From: Colwellia ponticola
Lineage (GTDB): Bacteria; Pseudomonadota; Gammaproteobacteria; Enterobacterales; Alteromonadaceae
Assembly: GCF_005885605.1 (NCBI RefSeq)
Contig: NZ_SZVP01000017.1
Span: 1 to 64,000, forward strand
Length of the DNA stretch: 64,000 bases
Reading direction: 5' to 3'
Position numbers and translations under genes: made by a program. Below are positions 8,459 to 18,701 of this stretch, piece by piece. Numbering within the stretch: position 1 is the stretch's first letter; each line of letters opens with the position of its first letter. The notes under the pieces were generated by a model that did not search any database, had not been told where the DNA came from, and saw only the letters and a list, made by a program, of their open reading frames with translations.

Positions 8459-9619
8459 TTATTGCGGACTAGCAAGCGGATAAAGCACTTGGTCTTTATA
8501 GCCAGTGGTAATAGTCATAAAGCCAGATAACTGCTGATCAAGCTCTATATCACCCGTATCACTGAGCAAAGGTTTATTGCCTAGCGCCGCTAACTTAGCC
8601 TTAGTCGCCAAAATAATAATATTATCACGACCACCAGACTGCGCTAAAATAGCGCGAATAATACGAGGACTTAATTGTTGATTACCTCGGCCAAAAACAT
8701 GCCCTTGCCCGCCAATTAAAGTAATAACTAACTGACTTAAACCTGAGTGGTCTGTTATCGCTTGATAAAGCGCAGCTTCGGTTACATCACTGGTAATCAG
8801 TGTTTGTTCCCTAACAATATCAACGCCGAGCAAGGTGTTAGCTAGCCCTAATTCACTCATTAAAAAAGCGGTAGTAGAGCCAGAGCCAATAATAAATTGT
8901 CGCTCGCCGTGGTCGTTCATTTCTTCAATAACATTAGCGGCAATATCTTGTAAAACCAGATCATCACTTTCTATGCCGCCAGACTTAACCGCTTGCACAT
9001 AACGTAACTCACTTGGAATTTTCATCTCACTGTAGCGCTTAGCTTTAACGATCCCCTGCCTGAATAAGCGCTCGTCTATATCCATAACATCACCCGTCGT
9101 TAACGTTACTAACTCCTTGGTGACCATTAATTCAATGATACGACCTGCCGCTTTAGGCGTAATAGCATAAACGCCCGAGTGTATTTTACAACCAGCTGGA
9201 ATACCTAACACTGGCACAGCTTGGTAATCATCATTAGCAACCACGTTGGCGATATCTCTAGCGGTGCCATCACCACCAGCAAATAATATAATATCAACGC
9301 CCTGTGCTAACAAAGCCTGTGCTGCTAATTGGCTATCTTGACTATCAGTCTGCTCATTTGTAGCTTGATAGATTACTTCTACGTTAAAACCAAGGTCCGT
9401 TGCACATTGCTCCCCCATCAAGCCACTGGCGGTATAAATGACAATGTTATCTTTATAAGGTAATAAAACCTCTAGCGCCAAAGTAGCTCTAATATTAGCT
9501 TGTGGCTTAGCACCCAAGGCTAAAGCATGCATTACCATACCGTCGCTGCCTTTAAGCGCAACACTACCACCAATGCCAGCAATAGGGTTGATGATAAACC
9601 CGAGCTTAAAACACTTCAT
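8459..9619 (-). CDS. ATP-NAD kinase / AcoX family protein
   Basis: 386 aa, with the NAD-kinase/diacylglycerol-kinase type fold. LGFIINPIAGIGGSVALKG is at the N-terminus and the nucleotide-binding FAGGDGTARDIA motif is near residues 113-125, followed by VPVLGIPAGCKIHSGVY. This is the longer AcoX/YP_ type, distinct from the genuine NAD kinase at 22524-23405. The substrate is not known from sequence. Its ATG overlaps the end of epmC by 14 bases, implying translational coupling. Confidence 0.8.
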   Translation of the reverse strand: MKCFKLGFIINPIAGIGGSVALKGSDGMVMHALALGAKPQANIRATLALEVLLPYKDNIVIYTASGLMGEQCATDLGFNVEVIYQATNEQTDSQDSQLAAQALLAQGVDIILFAGGDGTARDIANVVANDDYQAVPVLGIPAGCKIHSGVYAITPKAAGRIIELMVTKELVTLTTGDVMDIDERLFRQGIVKAKRYSEMKIPSELRYVQAVKSGGIESDDLVLQDIAANVIEEMNDHGERQFIIGSGSTTAFLMSELGLANTLLGVDIVREQTLITSDVTEAALYQAITDHSGLSQLVITLIGGQGHVFGRGNQQLSPRIIRAILAQSGGRDNIIILATKAKLAALGNKPLLSDTGDIELDQQLSGFMTITTGYKDQVLYPLASPQ

Positions 9620-10205
9620 GTAGATATTCCTTTTCAGTCAAATCAAACGATTTGTTAGCTTTATTATGACGCTGCACATCAACACTAAATTGCTCTGCCG
9701 TTAAAGGTGAGCTGCTTTGATAAAAATGTATTAGCGCATCAATGAACTGCTGTGCGCGCGGCGGAAAACCTGTTTCAATAAAAGCTAACACTTGTTGGTG
9801 CACTTTTACTTTAAAACCATTGGTATCGCCAAGGTAACCATTAAGATTATCTGCTGAGGTATTAAATTGTTTTTGTACAGCAACGTTAAAAGCCCATTCA
9901 ATGGCTTGTGGGATCACTTCAACCTGCTCAAATTTCTGTTGTTGTTTCTCATTACGGCCATCAGGAATATACCAGTAGCCGAAGTCTTCTAATAAACGCC
10001 TTTGTGCTCCGGCATAACACCAATGGGCAATTTCATGCAAAGCACTTTCATAATAGCCGTGGGCAAAAATTATTTGATGATGGGCACAGTTAGCGTCTGC
10101 AGGTGCATATAAGGGTTCATCGTCGCCTCTGACTAACTTGGTATTGTATTGCTGAAAAAATACTTGCTCGAATAAAGCAATAAGATCTTGATAATTGTGC
10201 TGCAT
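9606..10205 (-). CDS. epmC: Elongation factor P hydroxylase
   Basis: 199 aa. EpmC (YfcM) hydroxylates the beta-lysylated lysine of elongation factor P as the last step of that modification. The metal-binding HEIAH is at residues 57-61, in the context YYESALHEIAHWCYAGAQRR, followed by DFGYWYIPDGR and QAIEWAFNVA, all family hallmarks. It is first gene of a minus-strand unit with the NAD-kinase-like gene (14-base overlap) and yfcL. No EF-P, EpmA or EpmB gene is in this window. Confidence 0.93.
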   Translation of the reverse strand: MQHNYQDLIALFEQVFFQQYNTKLVRGDDEPLYAPADANCAHHQIIFAHGYYESALHEIAHWCYAGAQRRLLEDFGYWYIPDGRNEKQQQKFEQVEVIPQAIEWAFNVAVQKQFNTSADNLNGYLGDTNGFKVKVHQQVLAFIETGFPPRAQQFIDALIHFYQSSSPLTAEQFSVDVQRHNKANKSFDLTEKEYLHEVF

Positions 10206-10338
10206 ATAGTGGGTCTATGTTCTAATAACGTATAACTTTGTAGGGTTGATATAGCTTGTATGATTTGTTTATAAGCGAGTTAGCTTTAAACGTGCTTTTT
10301 AAACATAGCTTTCTCAAAAAACACTCACAGTGCTACTT

Positions 10339-10371
10339 ACGGTGCTATAGAGATTACTCGTAAAGCACCGT
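10339..10371 (-). terminator. Possible terminator after the mrp operon
   Basis: acggtgct (10339-10346) pairs with agcaccgt (10364-10371), 7 bases past the mrpG stop. A T-run on the minus strand occurs only about 20 bases further on, after a second tiny stem (cactcacagtg, 10323-10333), so the call is tentative. Confidence 0.4.
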
Positions 10372-10377
10372 TAAATA

Positions 10378-10713
10378 CTAAGCGGCATCCTCGACATTTT
10401 TTTTACCTTTAGTGCGTTCTACACTCTCAAGCTTATGATGAATAGCAGACTTAATCATCATATAAGCACTGATCGGTGCCGTGAGTAATAAGAACAGCGA
10501 AATAAGCACTTCTTTTACACTCATCCCCTCGTATGAAGTACTAAAAAAAATTATAGCCGCAGTTAATAATGCTGCCATGCCCAGTGTTGTTGCTTTAGTG
10601 GGTCCATGTAAGCGCATAAAAAAATCAGGCATTTTTACTAAACCGATAGAGCCTATCAGTACAAAAGAGCCGCCAATTAATAATAATATTGAAATAATCC
10701 ATTCAGTCATCAT
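10378..10713 (-). CDS. mrpG: Na+/H+ antiporter subunit G
   Basis: 111 aa, MnhG/MrpG/PhaG family, with three membrane helices at about residues 5-25, 40-60 and 68-88. It has the family motif LVKMPDFFMRLHGPTKATTLG near residues 25-45. The C-terminus is charged and cytoplasmic. It is an essential small subunit of the hetero-oligomeric Mrp antiporter in the inner membrane. It is the last gene of the operon, 6 bases after mrpF. Confidence 0.93.
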   Translation of the reverse strand: MMTEWIISILLLIGGSFVLIGSIGLVKMPDFFMRLHGPTKATTLGMAALLTAAIIFFSTSYEGMSVKEVLISLFLLLTAPISAYMMIKSAIHHKLESVERTKGKKNVEDAA

Positions 10714-10719
10714 TTACCC

Positions 10720-10989
10720 TTATTCTATAATGTCGCCACGAAGTAAGTACTTACATACAGCAACGGTACTTACAAAACCTAACATAGCTATTAACAGTGC
10801 TGCTTCAAAATATAAGGTAGTACCCATACTCATACCGTATAAAATAATCAAGGCAATAGTATTGATATACATAGTATCAAGAGCCAGTATTCTATCAGGT
10901 ACTGAAGGTCCTATTAATAGCCGCCATACATTGAGTAATAGCGATAAGCCTATCATGGCAAATACAATTAAAATCACCGTTTCTAACAT
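10720..10989 (-). CDS. mrpF: Na+/H+ antiporter subunit F
   Basis: 89 aa, MnhF/MrpF family, with three membrane helices. The motif RLLIGPSVPDRILALDTMYIN at about 23-43 carries the conserved Asp in the PDR(I/V)xALD segment. It overlaps the mrpE stop by 7 bases, indicating coupled translation, and precedes mrpG by 6 bases. Confidence 0.94.
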   Translation of the reverse strand: MLETVILIVFAMIGLSLLLNVWRLLIGPSVPDRILALDTMYINTIALIILYGMSMGTTLYFEAALLIAMLGFVSTVAVCKYLLRGDIIE

Positions 10990-11519
10990 TGAAATATCTC
11001 CTTAAGCGGCGCTTCATAACGTTGCTTAATGGTATCTATTAAGGCCTGCTCATCGGTAAGGTTTAGCACATGTATCAGTAAAAATCGTTGCTCTGGCTGT
11101 TCACCTTTTTTTAAATTTTCATGCCAAGGGTATACCTCAGCGCTAACTGTACCTGGGGTTAATGATACCGTACTTGCCAAAATAGTAATGGGCATAGTAT
11201 GTGTTAGATCTAACGGCACTTTGACAAAACCTGGTGTTAACCTTTTAGTTGGGCCTAAGATTAAAATAGCCACTTCAATATTAGCGGTAATAATATCATA
11301 TAGCACTAGCATTAAATGACGTAATGCCAAGCCAGGCTTTATGATTAAGGGCTGTTTTGTTCTAAAAGGGCTAGTGGCTAATGGGATAACAATTGCTAAA
11401 ATAACCGCTAATAAAATATGACCTGTTGAAACACTATTATTCAACAATAACCACACGATAAATAATAAAAGACTTAAAAAAGGCGTGGGGAGCCACTTAA
11501 ACCTCGCTTCTAGCCGCAT
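10983..11519 (-). CDS. mrpE: Na+/H+ antiporter subunit E
   Basis: 178 aa, MnhE/MrpE family. Two N-terminal hydrophobic helices (about 15-50) are followed by a soluble alpha/beta region with LASTVSLTPGTVSAEV near 115-130 and LLIHVLNLTDEQ, both typical. It overlaps mrpF by 7 bases and its start abuts the mrpD stop, so the operon is translated as a tight block. Confidence 0.94.
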   Translation of the reverse strand: MRLEARFKWLPTPFLSLLLFIVWLLLNNSVSTGHILLAVILAIVIPLATSPFRTKQPLIIKPGLALRHLMLVLYDIITANIEVAILILGPTKRLTPGFVKVPLDLTHTMPITILASTVSLTPGTVSAEVYPWHENLKKGEQPEQRFLLIHVLNLTDEQALIDTIKQRYEAPLKEIFQC

Positions 11520-13036
11520 TATTGGCCTCCTGACAGAATAATATTAATGTTACTGTTAAAATCATGCAGTTGAGTAGCTGCACCAATAGCGTATTCACTT
11601 AATGGGCCAGCAAATATACTCATTAATGGCGCACTAGCAATAAGAATAAGTAAGGCTATCAGCTGCGTAGGATGAACACGTTCTTGTTCTGCCTCTGTTA
11701 ACGGTTTTCCTTGATGGTGCCAGAAAACAGCGCTACCTGCTTTAGACACGCTAAACAGTACCGCTAAGCTAGCAAATAAGTACACTGGCCAAAAAACAAC
11801 AATAAACTCAGTATCTAAAGTCGCTTTAAGTAACCACACTTTGCCAATAAAACCAGACAATGGCGGCATGCCAATAACCGCCACAGCAGCAATAACAAAA
11901 CAAGCACCAAGTAGCTTAGGTTGAGCAACCCCTGGGCCGGCACTAATACGGTCAGCAACTTTTCCACGTTGACGACCAATTAAGTCCGCTAACAGAAACA
12001 GCGCTGCCGTAACTAAGGTTGAATGAACAATATAATAAATAGCCGCTGAACTTGCCTCAACGGTTTGCACCGCAATAAGTGCAACTAAAGTGCCTACCGA
12101 TACAATCACCAAATTAGCGGCTAATTTTCGTAAATCTTTGCTGGCGAGCACACCTATAGCGCCCATGGCAATAGTGGCAATGGCTAACCACCATAACCAG
12201 GTTTGTGCCATATGACTTAATTCACCCGCTTCATCGCCAAAAATTAACGTATAAACACGCATCATTGAATAGACGCCAACTTTAGTCATAATGGCAAATA
12301 GCGCCGCAACAACAGGTATAGCGGTAGCATAAGTATTAGGTAACCATAAATGCAACGGCAATAAAGCTCCTTTTAACGCAAAGACTACCAACAGTAACAA
12401 GCCACCAATTTTAGCAAGGTAAACATCATCTCCTTGCAGGTGTGTTACTTTTTCTGCCATATCGGCCATATTCAGCGTACCTAATACACCGTATAAAACG
12501 CCTAAGGCAATTAAGAAAATAGCCGAGCCAACAAGGTTTAAAATGACATATTGCAAAGCTGCTCGGGTATTTTTCTTATCGCCGCCATGCATTAATAAAG
12601 CATAAGAGGCAATCAATAACACTTCAAAAAACACAAACAGGTTAAAGGCATCGCCCGTTAAAAACGCACCATTTACCCCTAAGATTAAAAAATGGATTAA
12701 TGGATGAAAAAAGCTACCCTTGTGATCATCACCAGCACTGGCGTATAAGGTACAAACAACCCCTAGCAATGCCGTTAAACACACTAACAATATTGATAGC
12801 TGATCGGCCACTAGTACAATGCCAAAAGGTGCACTCCAGTCACCAATAGCGTAAATTTGTGGGCCTTGTGCTTGTACTTTGAGTAACAACAGTAAGGATA
12901 CTAAGAGGGTGACTACACTGAGTGTTACCGAGGTAACCCTTCGGCTAGTTTTCGTTTTACCAAAGGGAGATACCAATAAAACCACACCGGCCAACATTGG
13001 TAATAACACCGGTAAAAATGTCAAATGCTGGTTCAT
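11519..13036 (-). CDS. mrpD: Na+/H+ antiporter subunit D
   Basis: 505 aa, about 14 membrane helices. It is homologous to the complex I proton-channel subunits NuoM/NuoN and is one of the two large antiporter-like subunits of Mrp. The key charged residues appear in FVFFEVLLIASYALL (Glu, near 135) and FALKGALLPLHLWLPNTYATA (Lys, near 220). The start is tied to the mrpC end by a 4-base overlap. Confidence 0.95.
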   Translation of the reverse strand: MNQHLTFLPVLLPMLAGVVLLVSPFGKTKTSRRVTSVTLSVVTLLVSLLLLLKVQAQGPQIYAIGDWSAPFGIVLVADQLSILLVCLTALLGVVCTLYASAGDDHKGSFFHPLIHFLILGVNGAFLTGDAFNLFVFFEVLLIASYALLMHGGDKKNTRAALQYVILNLVGSAIFLIALGVLYGVLGTLNMADMAEKVTHLQGDDVYLAKIGGLLLLVVFALKGALLPLHLWLPNTYATAIPVVAALFAIMTKVGVYSMMRVYTLIFGDEAGELSHMAQTWLWWLAIATIAMGAIGVLASKDLRKLAANLVIVSVGTLVALIAVQTVEASSAAIYYIVHSTLVTAALFLLADLIGRQRGKVADRISAGPGVAQPKLLGACFVIAAVAVIGMPPLSGFIGKVWLLKATLDTEFIVVFWPVYLFASLAVLFSVSKAGSAVFWHHQGKPLTEAEQERVHPTQLIALLILIASAPLMSIFAGPLSEYAIGAATQLHDFNSNINIILSGGQ

Positions 13037-13401
13037 ACTTTGACCTTTTTATTCTTATCGTTATTATTGTTATTAGTGATAGGAAATTCACCATCAACAT
13101 GATCACTACCTAAATCTGAACGTCCTCTAATGGCTAATACCACCACAAAAGCGGTCATGGCAAAACCGATAACAATCGCGGTTAACACAAACGCTTGCGG
13201 TAACGGATCAGCATACTCGGTGCCCGTGCCCAATACTGCCGCCTGATTAAAGCTAAGACGTCCAGAAGAAAACAAAAACAAGTTAACTGCATAAGACAAC
13301 ATGGTAAGTCCTAAAACCACCGGAAAAGTGCGTGAACGTAATATAAGAAAAACGCCACAAAATACTAAAACCCCAACGCAGGATGCATAAAGTAATTCCA
13401 T
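13033..13401 (-). CDS. mrpC: Na+/H+ antiporter subunit C
   Basis: 122 aa, homologous to NuoK, with three membrane helices. VVLGLTMLSYAVNLFLF and LPQAFVLTAIVIGFAMTAFVV are family-specific. The last ~20 residues are polar and end in an Asn/Lys-rich tail encoded by a run of near-identical codons (about 13045-13075), a low-complexity extension. It overlaps mrpA by 1 base and mrpD by 4. Confidence 0.94.
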   Translation of the reverse strand: MELLYASCVGVLVFCGVFLILRSRTFPVVLGLTMLSYAVNLFLFSSGRLSFNQAAVLGTGTEYADPLPQAFVLTAIVIGFAMTAFVVVLAIRGRSDLGSDHVDGEFPITNNNNNDKNKKVKV

Positions 13402-16193
13402 TAAACCTTCACCTCTTCTGTAGGCGTATTTGTCGTTAATTTACCCAGACTTGCCAAAATCATTAATGTTGCTCCTACTACCGTAATATAAACACCTAAA
13501 TCAAATACTAAGGCACTGGCAAGTTCAATTTCACCAATAAAAGGAATATCAAAATAATCAAACCACGTGGTCATGAAGGGTCGATTAAAGAACCAACTCC
13601 CAACACCCGTAAATAAGGCAATAGCAATACCCGCAGCTATAATTTTGCGATAATTAATGGTTAAACGCTCAGCAATCCAATGTGAACCATGTGCTATATA
13701 TTGCAAAATAAAGGCAACTGCAGTCACTAACCCTGCGATAAAGCCACCACCTGGCAAGTTATGACCACGCAAGAAGATATAAAATGATACCAGTAATGCC
13801 AGTGGCAATAATGACTGCGAGATACTCGCTAATAAAACAGGGTAACGCTCTTTCGCCCAAGGTCGCCCTTCACTATCACTGGTTGGCATAAATAAAGGTA
13901 AGTTAAGTAACAATTTATAAATACCTAATGCGGCAATACCCAAGACACTAATTTCGCCTAAGGTATCAAAACCACGAAAATCAACCAATATGACATTGAC
14001 TACGTTAGTACCACCGCCGCCTGTTTTAGCATTGGCTAAGAAAAACTCAGAAATAGTATCTAATGGACGAGTAATTAAGGCATAGCAAATACTTGCAACA
14101 ACAACACCCAAAGCACCCGATATAGCTAGGTCGCGTAACACTCGCATAGAGCTAGACTCTTTTGGCGAGTGTTGCGGTAAGAAAAACAGCGCTAACATCA
14201 ACAAAATAATGGTTACTACTTCCACGGTTAATTGCGTTAAGGCTAAATCGGGCGCTGAAAAACGGGTAAAAGCAACAGATACCATTAAGCCAACCACCGA
14301 AAGCATTAACAATGACACCACACGTGTGCGATACCAAATGACGGTACAAACAGCACCAATCATCAGTAATGCTGCCCCCATGGCATTATGAACATCAATA
14401 GGCGTAGGTTGTTTTTGTCCAACCAACTGATTCATTTCAAACAATGGCCAGCCCGCTACAAGTAATACCACCACAAACATCAGCATTAAGTAACGTTGAA
14501 GTGAACCATTTTCTATCGCGTTAATTTTTCGCTGAGACCACTTAGTCATCGCATAGATGGTTTCATCAAAGCCTTTTTTAGCATTTAATGAAGGGAGTGA
14601 CGCTTGAAATTGAAATAAGTAACGACGTTGTGTATAGAGTAATAATCCGCCGCCAACGGCAATGGCACTCATCAATAACGGTAAGTTAAATCCATGCCAT
14701 AAAGACACTTTAAACTCAGGCACATAACCACCTAATACTGCAAAAGAAGCCGCCTTTAAAATATCGTCAATAACAAAGTTAGGGAAAATACCAACAAGTA
14801 AACACAGCGCAACTAATATTTCAATCGGCACTCGCATATAGCGCGGTGGTTCACTGGGTTGTTTTGGTAAGTTGATAGGATCGCCATTAAAGAATACATC
14901 ATGAATAAAGCGTGCTGAATAAGCCACGGCTAAACCACCAGCAATAGTTGCTAATACAGGGATAAGCCAAGACATAGAGCCAAGTAACTGTTGATGTAAG
15001 GTTTCGGCAAAAAACATTTCTTTAGATAAGAAGCCGTTTAGTAATGGTACGCCAGCCATCGCTGCTGCGGCAACCATGGCCAAGGTTGCGGTGTAGGGCA
15101 TAAATCGCCACATACCGTTAAGCTTTCGCATATCCCGCGTACCTGTTTCATGGTCAATAATACCCGTGGCCATAAACAAAGAAGCTTTAAAAGTAGCGTG
15201 GTTAATTATATGGAAAATAGCGGCAACCGCAGCAAGCTCAGTATTTAAGCCAAACAACAAGGTAATTAAGCCTAAATGACTGATAGTTGAATAAGCTAAC
15301 AACCCCTTTAGATCATGCTTAAATAACGCGACATACGCGCCAAATAACAAAGTAGCAAGCCCGGTTAAACTCACCGTAATAAACCATATATCAGTGCCCG
15401 CCAACGCTGGATAAAAACGGGCTAATAAAAAAATACCAGCTTTAACCATAGTCGCTGAATGTAGATAGGCACTGACTGGTGTTGGCGCCGCCATAGCGTG
15501 GGGTAACCAAAAATGAAAAGGAAATTGTGCCGATTTAGTAAAAGCACCCAGTAGAATTAAAATCAAGGTAACTTCATACCAAGCATGTGCTTGAATAATA
15601 TCTCGACTAGCTAAAATAACATCTAAGTTATAACTACCGACAATATTACCTAATAACAGCAAGCCGGCAAGTAAAGCTAAACCACCACCACCGGTAATAG
15701 TTAACGCCATTACTGCGCCTTTGCGTGCTTCAGCTTTATGCCACCAATAGCTGATTAACAAAAACGAGCTAATGCTGGTCAGTTCCCAAAAAAACCATAG
15801 CTGAATAATATTATTCGACATAACAATGCCTAACATTGCTGTCATAAATAACATCAAATAAGCGTAAAGCTTAGGCATAGAGTCATTACTACTTAAGTAA
15901 TAACGGGCATAAAAAATAACTAATATACCAATCCCTAAGATCATAAAGACAAACAACAGCGCTAAACCATCTAAACGAAACGCGATATCGATGCCCAGCA
16001 ATGGGATCCAAGATATGGTGTCACGAATAACGTCACCCGAGAATACCGCTGGTGCTAAGCTAATCGTTATTAATAATGCAATAATAGGTGTTAACAGCGT
16101 CAATGCCGTTGATTGATTACGTGTTAGCTTTCCCGTCATTGAAGAAATAATACTGCCAAATAAGGATAGCAAGGGTATCCAAAGCAAAGTCAT
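13401..16193 (-). CDS. mrpA: Na+/H+ antiporter subunit A fused to subunit B
   Basis: 930 aa, roughly the sum of separate MrpA (about 800) and MrpB (about 140). Residues 1-~500 are the NuoL-like antiporter core, with [12 protein letters not shown] (Glu, near 137) and [20 protein letters not shown] (Lys, near 220). Then come MbhD/DUF4040-like helices ([19 protein letters not shown] type region near 645) and a C-terminal MrpB-like domain with [20 protein letters not shown] near 815-835. It is first gene of the six-gene operon and divergent from an Lrp-type regulator. The complex exchanges cytoplasmic Na+ for external H+, fitting a marine organism. Confidence 0.95.
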   Translation of the reverse strand: MTLLWIPLLSLFGSIISSMTGKLTRNQSTALTLLTPIIALLITISLAPAVFSGDVIRDTISWIPLLGIDIAFRLDGLALLFVFMILGIGILVIFYARYYLSSNDSMPKLYAYLMLFMTAMLGIVMSNNIIQLWFFWELTSISSFLLISYWWHKAEARKGAVMALTITGGGGLALLAGLLLLGNIVGSYNLDVILASRDIIQAHAWYEVTLILILLGAFTKSAQFPFHFWLPHAMAAPTPVSAYLHSATMVKAGIFLLARFYPALAGTDIWFITVSLTGLATLLFGAYVALFKHDLKGLLAYSTISHLGLITLLFGLNTELAAVAAIFHIINHATFKASLFMATGIIDHETGTRDMRKLNGMWRFMPYTATLAMVAAAAMAGVPLLNGFLSKEMFFAETLHQQLLGSMSWLIPVLATIAGGLAVAYSARFIHDVFFNGDPINLPKQPSEPPRYMRVPIEILVALCLLVGIFPNFVIDDILKAASFAVLGGYVPEFKVSLWHGFNLPLLMSAIAVGGGLLLYTQRRYLFQFQASLPSLNAKKGFDETIYAMTKWSQRKINAIENGSLQRYLMLMFVVVLLVAGWPLFEMNQLVGQKQPTPIDVHNAMGAALLMIGAVCTVIWYRTRVVSLLMLSVVGLMVSVAFTRFSAPDLALTQLTVEVVTIILLMLALFFLPQHSPKESSSMRVLRDLAISGALGVVVASICYALITRPLDTISEFFLANAKTGGGGTNVVNVILVDFRGFDTLGEISVLGIAALGIYKLLLNLPLFMPTSDSEGRPWAKERYPVLLASISQSLLPLALLVSFYIFLRGHNLPGGGFIAGLVTAVAFILQYIAHGSHWIAERLTINYRKIIAAGIAIALFTGVGSWFFNRPFMTTWFDYFDIPFIGEIELASALVFDLGVYITVVGATLMILASLGKLTTNTPTEEVKV

Positions 16194-16512
16194 AGAGTAA
16201 ACCTTTTGTTATTTTTATAATTATTTTTTTAGCTAGAAGTAATGATATCGAGAGAGATATAACTAAGCCATAATATGTCACAATGGCTAGCACTGGCAAA
16301 CATTATTAGCATGATTTTTCATACTAACTTTACCACGACATCACACAGTTTTCACATCGAAATACTCAAAATAATTCGGATAATAAGATTATTTACGTCA
16401 AAAATTCAAATAATAAACTATTTAACTAGTCTCACTTTGTATATTAAGTATAATATTTATCTGACTAAACGTAACAAAATGTATTAAAACCTATTAAATT
16501 TACAGGTGACAA
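16194..16512. other. Divergent promoter region between mrpA and the Lrp/AsnC gene
   Basis: 319 bases of very AT-rich DNA. A TATAAT hexamer at 16449-16454 faces the regulator gene, without a good -35 at normal spacing. AGGTGAC at 16504-16510 is the likely ribosome-binding site of that gene. Short open frames here show no codon bias or homology I recognise. Confidence 0.5.
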
Positions 16513-16980
16513 ATGAAGAAGCTCGATAGCATCGATTTACAAGTATTATCTATACTCTATGATGATGCAGATATTACCAATAAAGAACTAGCCGCTAAAA
16601 TTGGCATTGCCCCTTCTACCTGTTTAGAGCGCGTAAAGCGCTTAAAAGTTAATGGTGTCATTAAAGGCGCTTTTATTGATGTTAATTTAAAAACCATTGG
16701 CGGTAATATAGAAGCGATTGCTGCGATTCGTTTACAGCCATACTCTGAAGAAATTGTTAATAAATTACGTGATGACTTATTAACCTATCCGGAAATACTC
16801 AACTTGTATCATATGGGGGGGAGTTATGACTACTATATTCATATGTCGGTCAAAGACAGTGAGCATTTACGTCAATTTGTCTTTAAGAACATTACCTCGC
16901 GCGATGAAGTCACTACCGTAGAAACATCGCTAGTGTTTGATCATAGTCGCAGTGGCATACTGCCTAACTTTAAAAAGTAA
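16513..16980 (+). CDS. Lrp/AsnC family transcriptional regulator
   Basis: 155 aa. The N-terminal winged helix-turn-helix (residues 1-60) has LDSIDLQVLSILYDDADITNKE and the recognition segment IGIAPSTCLERVKRL. The C-terminal RAM/ligand-sensing domain includes NLYHMGGSYDYYIHMSVKD. It is not Lrp itself by sequence memory; the effector is unknown. A Shine-Dalgarno (AGGTG) lies 6 bases upstream. Divergence from mrpA makes control of the antiporter a reasonable guess but nothing in the sequence proves it. Confidence 0.88.
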   Translation: MKKLDSIDLQVLSILYDDADITNKELAAKIGIAPSTCLERVKRLKVNGVIKGAFIDVNLKTIGGNIEAIAAIRLQPYSEEIVNKLRDDLLTYPEILNLYHMGGSYDYYIHMSVKDSEHLRQFVFKNITSRDEVTTVETSLVFDHSRSGILPNFKK

Positions 16981-16988
16981 CGTGTCTA

Positions 16989-17150
16989 ATACCAGTTTCA
17001 TTAATTATGTGGTCTATTTTATACGCAGGGAAAACGACCAAATATAAGGCATTTATTTTAATAACTAGTTGTTCTACTTATTAAATAAATAACGCAGTAG
17101 TTGGTTGTTTTAACCAGTAGAAATGATCAGATAATTAATGAGATTGGTAT
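16989..17150. mobile_element. MITE-like palindromic element, family 2, full copy
   Basis: It begins ataccagtttcattaatta and ends taattaatgagattggtat, giving terminal inverted repeats of about 20 bases with a few substitutions, flanked by TA. The interior is also roughly self-complementary: the stretch with aaaacgaccaaatataag and the one with gtagttggttgtttt pair. The whole 162 bases could fold into one long imperfect hairpin. No coding capacity. Related copies: 5053-5092 (ends only) and 28103-28169 (half). Confidence 0.75.
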
Positions 17151-17214
17151 AACCTTAGGTAGCAAGCTATTGACGGTGAAAGTAAGTTCTCGAGCATACC
17201 TATTGAGAAAGCAT

Positions 17215-17257
17215 AAAAAAATCCCACTGTTATGGTGACATAACAGTGGGATTTTTA
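17215..17257 (-). terminator. Strong terminator after dnaJ
   Basis: aatcccactgttatg pairs with cataacagtgggatt around a four-base loop, with an A-run on one side and a T-run on the other. It lies 67 bases past the dnaJ stop and can also stop transcripts from the plus-strand regulator gene. Confidence 0.9.
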
Positions 17258-17323
17258 TTAACTAAACTATCTACCAAGCTGACTATCAGCCATAATTAAC
17301 AAACAGTTTGAGCCTTTTAGCTT

Positions 17324-18451
17324 TTAACCTTTAAGATCATCAAAAAACTTCTTAACCCCGTCAAAAAAACCAGTTTCTTTAGGGCTGTGTTTTTTGTTGC
17401 TACTAGCCATTTTTTCTTCTAACTGGCGTAACAAGTCAGCTTGATCACCTGATAAATTCACCGGTGTTTCAATAACCACTTTACACATTAAATCACCAGT
17501 AGAAGTACTACGTACCGATTTAACACCTTTGCCACGTAAGCGGAACATTTTGCCTGTTTGTGTTTCTTTAGGTACTTTCAGCTTAACTTTTCCGCCAAGT
17601 GTTGGTACTTCAATTTCACCACCTAACGAGGCGGTAACAAAGCTAATAGGTACTTCACAATATAAATGGTTTTCATCACGAACAAAAATCTCGTGATCAC
17701 GCACATTTACTTGCACATATAAATCACCGGTTGGTGCGCCATGCTCACCCGCTTCACCTTCGCCTGACAAACGAATTCTATCGCCGGTATCAACGCCCGC
17801 AGGAATTTTAACAGATAATGTTTTCGTTTTTTCAACACGGCCTTGACCACGACATGAAGTACACTTATCGGTAATAACTTTACCTTTACCACTACAAGTA
17901 GGACAAGTTTGTTGTACCGCAAATAAGCCTTGACGCATTTGCACCTGACCATGACCATGACAAGTGCTACAAGTTTTAGCCGAGGTACCTTTTTTAGCGC
18001 CTGAACCATCACAAGGCTCACAACTGACATAGGTAGGTACTTTAATTTCTAAGCTTTTGCCTTTAACCGCATCTTCAAGTGATAATTCAACGTTGTAACG
18101 TAAATCTGAACCACGTTGTTGACGTTGGCGACCGCGACCGCCGCCGCCAAAAATATCACCGAAAATGTCGCCGAAATCTTGACCAAAACCACCACCGTGA
18201 CCTCCGCCACCGCCGTGACCACCTTGCTCAAACGCGGCATGACCATATTGGTCATAAGCAGCACGTTTTTGGTCGTCATTGAGGATTTCATAAGCCTCTT
18301 TAACTTCTTTAAACGTTTCTTCTTTAGACTTGTCACCTTGAGTACGGTCAGGGTGAAATTTCATGGCTAATTTTTTATAAGCTTTTTTAATTTCTTTTTC
18401 AGAGGCGTCTTGGCTAACCCCTAATACTTCATAATAATCACGTTTTGACAT
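17324..18451 (-). CDS. dnaJ: Chaperone protein DnaJ
   Basis: 375 aa, type I J-protein, co-chaperone that stimulates DnaK ATPase and delivers clients. The J domain has the HPD motif at residues 33-35. A Gly/Phe-rich linker (about 75-110) is followed by the zinc-binding region with four CxxCxGxG-type repeats ([32 protein letters not shown], about 142-205), then the two client-binding beta domains. It lies 250 bases downstream of dnaK with a stem-loop between them. Confidence 0.97.
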   Translation of the reverse strand: MSKRDYYEVLGVSQDASEKEIKKAYKKLAMKFHPDRTQGDKSKEETFKEVKEAYEILNDDQKRAAYDQYGHAAFEQGGHGGGGGHGGGFGQDFGDIFGDIFGGGGRGRQRQQRGSDLRYNVELSLEDAVKGKSLEIKVPTYVSCEPCDGSGAKKGTSAKTCSTCHGHGQVQMRQGLFAVQQTCPTCSGKGKVITDKCTSCRGQGRVEKTKTLSVKIPAGVDTGDRIRLSGEGEAGEHGAPTGDLYVQVNVRDHEIFVRDENHLYCEVPISFVTASLGGEIEVPTLGGKVKLKVPKETQTGKMFRLRGKGVKSVRSTSTGDLMCKVVIETPVNLSGDQADLLRQLEEKMASSNKKHSPKETGFFDGVKKFFDDLKG

Positions 18452-18578
18452 AAATATATTTCTTTACTTCAAGTTGATTGAGACTAATTTTCTTCATTGC
18501 TCCATGAATGCAAAAGGTATCACGATAATAATCAAGAAAATCAACACCAAATAAAATTAACGGTTGATTTATAAGCAA

Positions 18579-18604
18579 AAAGCGTCGAGAAATATCGACG
18601 CTTT
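18579..18604 (-). terminator. Stem-loop between dnaK and dnaJ
   Basis: aaagcgtcga and tcgacgcttt are perfect 10-base arms around a six-base loop, about 100 bases past the dnaK stop. The minus-strand tail (ttttgctta) has only a short T-run. It could be a partial terminator or a 3'-end stabilising structure that sets the DnaK:DnaJ ratio. Confidence 0.6.
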
Positions 18605-18701
18605 ACTATGAAAACCTTTCTTATTGAAACATAGATTAGTTAAGACATAGCTTAGCTTTTTAACGGCTAAGATTAACAGTTAACCTTAGCCAATCAAAAA
18701 G

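Noticed and set aside
10481..11005. 174-codon open frame on the plus strand
   Set aside because: Antisense to mrpG and mrpF, which are unmistakable; composition is that of a reverse-complement shadow.
16275..16487. 70-codon open frame in the mrpA/Lrp-type gap
   Set aside because: Very AT-rich, no ribosome-binding site, no recognisable protein; it lies over the divergent promoter region.
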